Assembly: GCA_016200675.1 (NCBI GenBank)
Contig: JACQEH010000209.1
Location: forward strand, 1-5,892
DNA: 5,892 nucleotides
Source: Chloroflexota bacterium
GTDB lineage: Bacteria > Chloroflexota > Limnocylindria > Limnocylindrales > CSP1-4
Reading direction: 5' to 3'
Part shown: piece by piece, positions 1 through 4,151 of the stretch
How positions within the stretch are numbered: position 1 is the stretch's first letter
Layout of the letters: the number at the start of each line of letters is the position of its first letter
The notes under the pieces: generated by a model
What the model was told of the DNA's origin: nothing
Seen by the model: only the letters and a program-made list of their open reading frames with translations
The model's database searches: none
Program-made: the position numbers and the translations under genes

Positions 1-367
1 GGCCCATGCCCATGAAGTTCATCTTGGAGAGCTTCCGGTGGCTGATCCCCGGCCGCTGCATGAAGGCCAGCATCTTCTGCATCCAGTTCTCACCGGTGAT
101 GCGCCTGCTGTCCTTGACGAACGTCTGGAGGCCCCAGAAGGTGAGGAACATCTTGGTGTTGACCCCGCTCGCGGCGGCGGTCGTGGCCAGGATGAGCGAG
201 GCCCATGTCTTCTCGAGATCCCCGCTGTAGCAGATGATCACGAAGTCGCGGCCCTTGACGTTGCCGTCGGCGTCGAGCAGCGGGGCCGGCGAGGCGGCCG
301 CGGCGGCGCCCGCGATAGCGGCGGTGACAGGATCGAGGCCGGTTGGTCGGTCGGTGACGAGGGTCAT
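1..367 (-). CDS. DsrE/DsrF/DrsH-like family protein (COG2210, DsrE2-like), 3' end missing
   Basis: Reading starts at the ATG at 367-365 and stays open for 122 codons to the left window edge, so the C-terminus is missing. After an Ala-rich leader (residues 16-28), the DsrE fold begins with DFVIICYSGDLEK (41-53). It continues through an alpha-helical segment rich in Ala and the motif MFLTFWGLQ (72-80), which is the hallmark 'FFTFWGL' strand of COG2210 proteins. Family members are small cytoplasmic or membrane-associated proteins that accept or pass sulfane sulfur, often encoded beside TusA. Cys46 is visible; the conserved C-terminal Cys region of the family lies outside the window. The start is 11 nt after the tusA-like stop, with a weak GAGGG Shine-Dalgarno sequence, so it is co-transcribed with that gene. 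Family assignment is firm; the exact partner and substrate are inferred from neighbours. Confidence 0.85.
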   Translation of the reverse strand, partial: MTLVTDRPTGLDPVTAAIAGAAAAASPAPLLDADGNVKGRDFVIICYSGDLEKTWASLILATTAAASGVNTKMFLTFWGLQTFVKDSRRITGENWMQKMLAFMQRPGISHRKLSKMNFMGMG

Positions 368-378
368 GGCAGCCGCCC

Positions 379-615
379 TCACTTCCGCCGGATGACAAAG
401 CGGTAGACCGCCCCATCCGTGCTCTGTTCCACGAGGTCGTTGCCCGTGGAGCGGCACCAGGCCGCGAAATCCTTGGTCGAGCCAGGATCCGTCGCGAGGA
501 CCTCGATGAGGGCCCCGGAGGCGGCCGGCTTGATGGCCTGCGCCGTCTTGACGATCGGCATCGGGCACGAGAGCCCCCGGGCGTCGACCCGGACTGCGAT
601 CTCGGCGAGTTCCAT
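379..615 (-). CDS. tusA: TusA-family sulfurtransferase (sulfur carrier protein)
   Basis: A 78-residue protein, the usual size for TusA/SirA/YedF proteins. The N-terminal part carries the family signature RGLSCPMPIVKTAQAI (13-28), in which Cys17 of the CPxP motif is the residue that carries the persulfide. A second Cys (Cys54, in AAWCRSTGN) is also seen in many family members. TusA proteins move sulfane sulfur between rhodaneses or cysteine desulfurases and acceptors such as DsrE-fold proteins. The start ATG (615-613) has a strong GGAAGGAG Shine-Dalgarno sequence at 623-630 on the + strand numbering, 7 nt upstream. The gene sits between two DsrE-fold genes, 46 nt after the upstream one and 11 nt before the downstream one. 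That arrangement points to sulfur relay rather than tRNA thiolation alone, although this is inferred. The tusA symbol is used at family level only. Confidence 0.92.
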   Translation of the reverse strand: MELAEIAVRVDARGLSCPMPIVKTAQAIKPAASGALIEVLATDPGSTKDFAAWCRSTGNDLVEQSTDGAVYRFVIRRK

Positions 616-630
616 GGGTGTACTCCTTCC

Positions 631-651
631 CCGACCGGTCGGCCCGATCGG
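631..651. repeat. Two adjacent palindromes between the dsrE-like and tusA genes
   Basis: A perfect 12-bp palindrome CCGACCGGTCGG (631-642) is followed after one base by a perfect 8-bp palindrome CCGATCGG (644-651). They occupy the 46-nt gap between the stop of the DsrE-like gene and the tusA Shine-Dalgarno sequence. In RNA they could form short hairpins that tune tusA translation or mRNA processing. The palindromes are seen directly; any function is speculation, as such words are not rare in very GC-rich DNA. Confidence 0.35.
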
Positions 652-661
652 ACAACTCCGA

Positions 662-1075
662 CTAGATGAAGACGAGCTGGCCCTCCCCGGCGTTCAGATA
701 GAAGGCGGTCACGCCCTCCACGCCGTCGACGAGCGGGTCGAGGTCCATCGCCTCGATGCCGAGGAGGTCCATCGACAGCGAGCAGGCCTGGATGTCGACG
801 CTGCCGAGGTCCTTGGCCTGGCGAAGGGTCTCGGCCCAGCTGGCCTGGCCGGCGCTGCGAAGGGTATCGACGTGGACGCGGCCGTCGGGTCCGGCCTCCG
901 GCGCGAGGCCGTGGTCGCGGTCGATCCGGTCGCGGCGGAAGGCATCGAGGGCCCAGTACTGGAGGAAGACGTTGACGGGCTTGCCGAGCGCCGCGGCGCC
1001 GGCCGCCAGGATCGCGGCGGCCTGGAGCTTGTCGTCCGTCCCCGAGAACAGGACCAGGTTGATCGTTTCGTCCAT
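662..1075 (-). CDS. DsrE-fold sulfur-relay protein (peroxiredoxin-like DsrE family)
   Basis: A 137-residue soluble protein. The N-terminal strand-helix-strand unit (NLVLFSGTDDKLQAAAIL, 6-23, to VFLQYWALDAF, 36-46) matches the DsrE/DsrF/DrsH-like fold. The C-terminal motif VDIQACSLSMDLLGI (93-107) is the conserved Cys-bearing loop and helix of this family, and Cys98 is the only cysteine in the protein. In related proteins that Cys carries the persulfide. Residues 10-46 align without gaps to residues 47-83 of the DsrE2-like protein at 1-367 (16 identities in 37 by eye), so the two are paralogs. The ATG start (1075-1073) has AAGGAG in the right position, immediately after the arsR stop codon, which shows tight coupling to the repressor gene. 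No membrane segment is seen. Precise partner is unknown; TusA is the obvious candidate. Confidence 0.85.
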   Translation of the reverse strand: MDETINLVLFSGTDDKLQAAAILAAGAAALGKPVNVFLQYWALDAFRRDRIDRDHGLAPEAGPDGRVHVDTLRSAGQASWAETLRQAKDLGSVDIQACSLSMDLLGIEAMDLDPLVDGVEGVTAFYLNAGEGQLVFI

Positions 1076-1087
1076 GAGGTGCTCCTT

Positions 1088-1456
1088 CTAGTACCCGGCG
1101 GCGAGCTCGAGCGCGGCCAGCTCGTGGGCGGTGGTGGCGTCCTCCGGCGCGGCGGCCAGCCGGCCGAGCCGGCTGAAGCGCCGTTCGAGGACCCGGCGCA
1201 TGACGTCGCAGGCAACCATGACGTCGGGATCGGAGAGGCGATAGCGGACCTCGCGGCCGTCGCGTTCGGCCTCCACGACGCCGGCCGTGCGCATGACCGC
1301 CAGGTGCTGGGACACGTTGGGCTGGCTCGCGCCGACCGCGGCCGCCAAGCGACCGACCTCGCACGGCCCATCCGCCAGGAAGTGGAGGATCTCGAGGCGG
1401 CGGGGGCTGGCGAGGACCTTCAGGACCTCGGCCTGGTGGATCGTGATCTCGTCCAT
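1088..1456 (-). CDS. ArsR-family winged-helix transcriptional repressor
   Basis: From the ATG at 1456 the protein has 122 residues, the normal size for ArsR/SmtB regulators. It shows the expected order: an N-terminal helix (HQAEVLKVLASPRRLEILHFL, 7-27), the recognition helix with SQPNVSQHLAVMRTAG (44-59), and the wing hairpin VEAERDGREVRYRLS (61-75). The C-terminal helix carries a Cys. A longer reading from the GTG at 1573 would add 39 low-complexity residues and run through the candidate operator, so it is rejected. Neither start has a clear Shine-Dalgarno sequence. Cys32 and Cys83 are the only cysteines, and no classic CxC metal motif is present, so the signal could be a persulfide or other thiol-reactive sulfur species rather than arsenic; this is inference from the downstream sulfur genes. 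It is the first gene of the DsrE-TusA-DsrE2 operon, its stop lying within the leader of the next gene, and it probably represses its own operon. Confidence 0.9.
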   Translation of the reverse strand: MDEITIHQAEVLKVLASPRRLEILHFLADGPCEVGRLAAAVGASQPNVSQHLAVMRTAGVVEAERDGREVRYRLSDPDVMVACDVMRRVLERRFSRLGRLAAAPEDATTAHELAALELAAGY

Positions 1457-1474
1457 GGCTGCAGCATGCGATCG

Positions 1475-1491
1475 ATGCGCATGTGCGCATG
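1475..1491. promoter_or_regulatory. Candidate ArsR operator: palindromic tandem TGCGCATG
   Basis: The sequence ATGCGCA-TG-TGCGCAT (1475-1490) is an inverted repeat with 7-bp arms and a 2-bp centre. It also reads as a tandem duplication of TGCGCATG (1476-1483 and 1484-1491). It lies 18 bp upstream of the arsR ATG, where autorepressor sites of this family usually sit. It is flanked by further short palindromes (GCATGC at 1464-1469 and CGATCG at 1469-1474). The symmetry is directly visible; assignment as the ArsR binding site is inferred from position. Confidence 0.5.
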
Positions 1492-1570
1492 AGTGCCGCT
1501 CAGCAGGTTTCGGAGGGCCGAGCGCGGGCCTGCGGCGGGCTGGTCGGCCCGGGCCGTCCGGGCGTCGATT

Positions 1571-1601
1571 CACGGGCCGGTCGGCCTTGCCGCTGGCCGT
1601 G
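1571..1601 (-). terminator. Possible hairpin terminator after the DUF6390-type gene
   Basis: CACGGGCC (1571-1578) can pair with GGCCGTG (1595-1601), with one bulged base, starting 24 nt past the stop codon at 1625. A short inner stem GGCCG/CGGCC competes with it. No U-run follows on the minus strand, so this is at best a weak or factor-assisted terminator. Confidence 0.25.
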
Positions 1602-1624
1602 CACCGCTCGGTCCCAGCCCCGCG

Positions 1625-2416
1625 TCAGAGTGAGCGGTTCGCGATCTCGATCTCGCGCGTCGTGAACCGGATCAGCCGGGCAAGGCGATCTGGGTCCAGG
1701 CGTTCGCAGGCCCAGTCCCAGTGGATCGAGATGATGTCGCCGGCCACGGCCGCGTCAAGGAAGGAGGCGCCGTCCCACCAGGCCCTGATCCGCTCCGCCC
1801 GGGCCGGGCCGATCCGCAGCTTCCCCGCGCCGAGCTCGAGGGGCACGGCCGAGACGACCAGCCAGTCGCCGTCGCGCTCCAGGACGCGGCCCCACCGGAT
1901 CCGGCACGAATCCATGATCTGGAGGACGCCGTCGAGCTCCCCGGTCCGCAGGAGACCCACCTTCGGGAAGACATCCAGGACGTGGAAGGCGTGGACGGGC
2001 ACCGCGCCGGCTTCGGGCGTCGCGGCCATCCAGCGCCAGCCGTCGGCGCGGAGGCGGGGCCGGAAACGGACCTCGAGGTTGCGTCCCAGGGCCGCCGGCG
2101 AGACCGCCCGCAGGAAGTCGTTGCCGATCCAGTAGGCGTCGACAACCCTGGCGTCGAGCGGGTCGGGGATTCCGTTTGCCTCGGCGATCAGCTCAAGGTA
2201 TGGCCAGGCACCCTCGAAGTCGCGGGCCAGGTGGCGGAGCGCCCCATCCGACCCGCCGCCGGTGGCCTGCTCGAACAGCTCCTGCGAGGCCTCCGGGCCG
2301 CAGTAGCCAAGGCGGTTCGGGCCGAAGGCGTAGCGCGCGAAGCGAATGGGACCGGACGGCGGCGGCGCCGCGGCCGGCCGATCACCGGCGGCAGTCGGAG
2401 CGGGGACGCCGAGCAC
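1625..2416 (-). CDS. DUF6390-type protein, hydrogenase-maturation associated; C-terminal half resembles HypC
   Basis: With the GTG start at 2416-2414 the protein has 263 residues. This start lies 2 nt after the transporter's stop codon and has no clear Shine-Dalgarno sequence, so translation is probably coupled. After a Pro/Ala-rich leader (5-23) come blocks I recognise from DUF6390 proteins: RFARYAFGPNRLGYCGP (25-41), AWPYLELIAEANG (70-82), AYWIGND (94-100), HAFHVLDVFPKVGLL (142-156), DSCRIRWGRV (169-178) and SIHWDWACERLDPDRL (230-245). DUF6390 genes are, from memory, often next to hypC-like genes, as here. No biochemical function is established to my knowledge. By eye, residues 169-255 follow the HypC pattern: Cys170 with four residues before GRV, then a DGD turn, then GDIISIHWDWA, which aligns with the GDxVLVHxGFA segment of HypC. 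A chaperone or scaffold role in metallo-cluster assembly is therefore inferred. No membrane segment or signal peptide is seen. Confidence 0.75.
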   Translation of the reverse strand: MLGVPAPTAAGDRPAAAPPPSGPIRFARYAFGPNRLGYCGPEASQELFEQATGGGSDGALRHLARDFEGAWPYLELIAEANGIPDPLDARVVDAYWIGNDFLRAVSPAALGRNLEVRFRPRLRADGWRWMAATPEAGAVPVHAFHVLDVFPKVGLLRTGELDGVLQIMDSCRIRWGRVLERDGDWLVVSAVPLELGAGKLRIGPARAERIRAWWDGASFLDAAVAGDIISIHWDWACERLDPDRLARLIRFTTREIEIANRSL

Positions 2417-2418
2417 GA

Positions 2419-3408
2419 TCAGCTCGTGGGAGCCGCGGAGGTCGTCTGCGTGGGCGTGGACAGGCCCGCCGCCGTCCTCGACCGCAGCGCCGCGATCGCC
2501 ATCGCCACCGCGCCGGCGAGGATGAGCAGCTCGCCACCGGCAACCGGCGGGGCCAGGCGCACACCGTTGGCAAGGGCCTGCAGGCCGGCCGTGATCGGCG
2601 CCCCGATGACGAGGATCGCCGCGACCAGCGAGGCAGGCGCCCGCCGAAGGGCGGCGAACCACGTCGCCACGTACCCCGAGAGGAGCAGGCCGGTCCCAAG
2701 AGCGGCGCCCCACTGGGCGCCCGACAGCCCGGCCACGATGCCGAGCCGGCCGCTGACCGCCAGGAACCCAACCAGGACGATCAGCCCGAAGCCGAGGCGC
2801 GCGGCCCCGACGACGGTCGACGGCACGGGCGTGGCCGCGCGGGAAAGGAGGCGCTTCGCGACCACGGACTCGACGGCCCACAGCATCGTGGCCGCGGCGA
2901 TCATCGACTCGCCGGTCCCCCAGACGACGCCCTTGGGCGGGGCGACGAGGAACTGGCCGGCGAACAGGACCGCCAGCGCCGCCAGCTGGGCCAGCCCGAG
3001 TCGCTCGCCGAGGAAGGGCACGGCCAGGAGCGCGACCCAGACGAAGAGCGTCTTGTGGATGAAGGCCGCGGTCGGTGCGCTGGCCTGCGCCAGGCCCGTG
3101 AAGAAGAGCAGGAACGGGACGCTGCCGCCGATCAGGCCGATCAGCATCAGCATTCCCCAGGCCCGGCGGTCGAGGGCGCGGATCTCTGCTGGGCGAACCG
3201 TGCCGAGGGCGAGTGCCAGGAGCACGACGGCCGCGACCCCGTTCTTCAGGGTCGTGAACACGGCTGCGTCCGGCAGGAGCTTGACCGCCGAGGCGTTGAC
3301 GAAGATCGAGACACCGCTGATGCTGGCCGTCACGACGGCCAGACCGATCCCCCATCGGAGCCCGTCGGGGACGGCCCGGCGGCGGACGGCGGCGAAGATG
3401 GCGGTCAT
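2419..3408 (-). CDS. EamA/DMT-family membrane transporter
   Basis: A 329-residue, strongly hydrophobic protein with about ten predicted membrane helices, at roughly residues 20-40, 48-69, 84-104, 110-130, 138-157, 165-184, 199-218, 230-252, 258-280 and 290-307. The first five and last five helices form the duplicated EamA halves. The segment PFLGERLGLAQLAALAVL (131-148) is the typical end of the first EamA repeat, with Glu135 in the conserved GE pair. The C-terminal 20 residues are a polar tail. The family exports or imports small metabolites such as amino acids; substrate cannot be read from sequence. Its ATG (3408-3406) overlaps the TGA of the hypC-like gene (ATGA), and its stop is 2 nt before the DUF6390-type GTG. 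It is therefore the middle gene of a translationally coupled trio, an unusual place for a DMT transporter. Confidence 0.88.
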   Translation of the reverse strand: MTAIFAAVRRRAVPDGLRWGIGLAVVTASISGVSIFVNASAVKLLPDAAVFTTLKNGVAAVVLLALALGTVRPAEIRALDRRAWGMLMLIGLIGGSVPFLLFFTGLAQASAPTAAFIHKTLFVWVALLAVPFLGERLGLAQLAALAVLFAGQFLVAPPKGVVWGTGESMIAAATMLWAVESVVAKRLLSRAATPVPSTVVGAARLGFGLIVLVGFLAVSGRLGIVAGLSGAQWGAALGTGLLLSGYVATWFAALRRAPASLVAAILVIGAPITAGLQALANGVRLAPPVAGGELLILAGAVAMAIAALRSRTAAGLSTPTQTTSAAPTS

Positions 3409-3674
3409 GACAGGTCTCCTTGGTGACGGGGGGCTGGCGTGGGAGGGGCCGTCGCGGCCGCCTCGGCCGCGACGAGCCGAGCCGCGAGGTCGGCGGCATC
3501 GGCTGGATCGAGCCGGCGAATGACGTTTCCGGCAGCAAGCAGGACCCAGTCACCGACGGCCACGCGTTCGATTCGGAGCGTCGAGGCGCGGCGCAGGCGA
3601 CCACGGTCGTCGACAGTGGCGACGTTGTCGCCGGGATCGACGGCGACGACGCGGGCCGGCGTGCCGAGGCACAT
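3405..3674 (-). CDS. hypC: HypC/HybG/HupF-family chaperone-like protein
   Basis: An 89-residue protein beginning MCLGTPARVVAVD, the N-terminal signature of HypC. After Met removal, Cys2 is the residue HypC uses to hold the Fe(CN)2CO unit with HypD and to contact the hydrogenase large subunit. The rest follows the family: a small beta-barrel (8-46), then VGDWVLLAAGNVIRRLDPADA (40-60) and a C-terminal helix. The His found in canonical HypC in the VLVHxGFA segment is replaced by Ala47. The tail from residue 70 is Ala/Thr/Pro-rich. The start has a strong AGGAGGA Shine-Dalgarno sequence, and the stop overlaps the transporter's start. No hypD, hypE or hydrogenase subunit is in the window, so the client protein is unknown; it may be elsewhere or this may be a repurposed HypC. 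The symbol is given at family level. Confidence 0.85.
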   Translation of the reverse strand: MCLGTPARVVAVDPGDNVATVDDRGRLRRASTLRIERVAVGDWVLLAAGNVIRRLDPADAADLAARLVAAEAAATAPPTPAPRHQGDLS

Positions 3675-3744
3675 CAGGCCCGTTCCTCCTGGTACGGCTG
3701 TCGGTTCTGCACGGTCCCAGCCTCGCGGCGGGGACGCGCCTGGC

Positions 3745-3810
3745 GGGAGGGCCGCGGGTCACCTCGGGTGGGGCGGGAGCGCCCCCCTGGACGCGCCATC
3801 CGGCCCTCCC
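3745..3810. repeat. Nested inverted repeats upstream of the vor operon
   Basis: A perfect 10-bp inverted repeat, GGGAGGGCCG (3745-3754) and CGGCCCTCCC (3801-3810), encloses a shorter one, GGGGCG (3770-3775) and CGCCCC (3780-3785), with a GGAG loop. If transcribed this would fold into a stable branched stem, either as leader structure for one of the flanking operons or as a symmetrical protein-binding region. The pairing is seen in the sequence; the role is not known. Confidence 0.45.
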
Positions 3811-3842
3811 GGTCGCGACCGCTGGACGCGCAGTGTCTCAGT

Positions 3843-3847
3843 GGAGG
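3843..3847 (+). promoter_or_regulatory. Shine-Dalgarno sequence GGAGG deciding the ferredoxin-subunit start
   Basis: GGAGG ends 9 nt before the ATG at 3857 and lies inside the longer reading that begins with GTG at 3833. It therefore supports the shorter protein. Confidence 0.7.
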
Positions 3848-3856
3848 TACGCGTCC

Positions 3857-4150
3857 ATGACCGTCGCGTCCGAGATCCGATCGCGCGGTACGACCACACC
3901 CAGCAGCGGGCCGACGGGTCCTTCCGCGTGGTCGCCGCTCGCCATCGCCGACGACCGGTGCAAGGGCTGCGAGCTCTGCATCGGCGCCTGTCCCCAGCAC
4001 GTCCTGGCCCTCGACACCGGGGTCGTGAACCCCCTCGGCTATCACCCCATCCGGCTGACCGACCCGGCCGGGTGCACGAGCTGCGCGCTCTGCGCCCGCG
4101 TCTGCCCGGACACGATCTTCACGGTCTACGCGCCGCGCAAGGAGGCCTGA
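3857..4150 (+). CDS. 2-oxoacid:ferredoxin oxidoreductase delta subunit (2x[4Fe-4S] ferredoxin type)
   Basis: A 97-residue protein with a disordered Ser/Thr/Pro leader (residues 9-27). Two classic [4Fe-4S] cluster motifs follow: CKGCELCIGACP (35-46) and CTSCALCARVCP (73-84). All eight ligand cysteines and both following prolines are intact. In PorD/VorD/KorD subunits this domain takes electrons from the TPP site of the catalytic subunits and passes them to external ferredoxin. The spacer between the motifs (47-72, with VVNPLGYHPIRL) is of the form seen in 2-oxoacid oxidoreductase delta subunits. The ATG at 3857 is chosen over a GTG at 3833 because GGAGG stands 9 nt before it. The stop lies 1 nt before the alpha-subunit ATG, so the two are co-translated. 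It is the first gene of the operon. Confidence 0.9.
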   Translation: MTVASEIRSRGTTTPSSGPTGPSAWSPLAIADDRCKGCELCIGACPQHVLALDTGVVNPLGYHPIRLTDPAGCTSCALCARVCPDTIFTVYAPRKEA

Positions 4151-4151
4151 G

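Larger units (their letters stand above)
1457..1624. other. Intergenic region between arsR and the DUF6390-type gene
   Basis: This 168-bp gap holds the start region of the arsR operon and the end of the upstream minus-strand unit. Besides the operator-like repeat, it contains a perfect 12-bp palindrome CGGCCCGGGCCG (1545-1556). I could not identify a convincing -35/-10 pair, which is common for high-GC lineages. Confidence 0.5.
3675..3856. promoter_or_regulatory. Divergent promoter region between hypC-like and vor operons
   Basis: This 182-bp region separates two divergent operons, so it must carry both promoters; no confident -10/-35 boxes could be assigned. It contains three copies of GGACGCGC in the same orientation (3732-3739, 3789-3796, 3824-3831), the last two extended to CTGGACGCGC. 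It also contains a perfect palindrome GGTCGCGACC (3811-3820). Confidence 0.5.

Noticed and set aside
419..1492. A 357-codon plus-strand open reading frame across the sulfur operon
   Set aside because: It is antisense to three well-recognised minus-strand genes, has no family resemblance and no ribosome binding site; long false frames are expected in DNA this GC-rich.
1545..1556. The CGGCCCGGGCCG palindrome as a regulatory site
   Set aside because: It consists only of G and C, so such a palindrome is easily found by chance here, and it has no fixed relation to a promoter I can identify.
1457..1573. Longer ArsR protein starting with GTG at 1573
   Set aside because: The extra 39 residues are Arg/Pro/His-rich with no ArsR homology, there is no Shine-Dalgarno sequence, and the extension would code through the operator-like repeat.
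1721..3523. A 600-codon plus-strand open reading frame across the transporter and DUF6390 region
   Set aside because: It is antisense to genes with clear family motifs, and its product is Arg/Pro/Gly-rich with no recognisable domain.
2417..3604. N-terminal extension of the DUF6390 frame into the transporter and hypC genes
   Set aside because: The extension is a shadow of the EamA gene in another frame, with Arg-rich nonsense content; conserved DUF6390 sequence begins only after the GTG at 2416.
3833..3856. GTG start for the ferredoxin subunit at 3833
   Set aside because: The GGAGG sequence lies inside this extension and is well spaced for the ATG at 3857; no Shine-Dalgarno sequence precedes the GTG.
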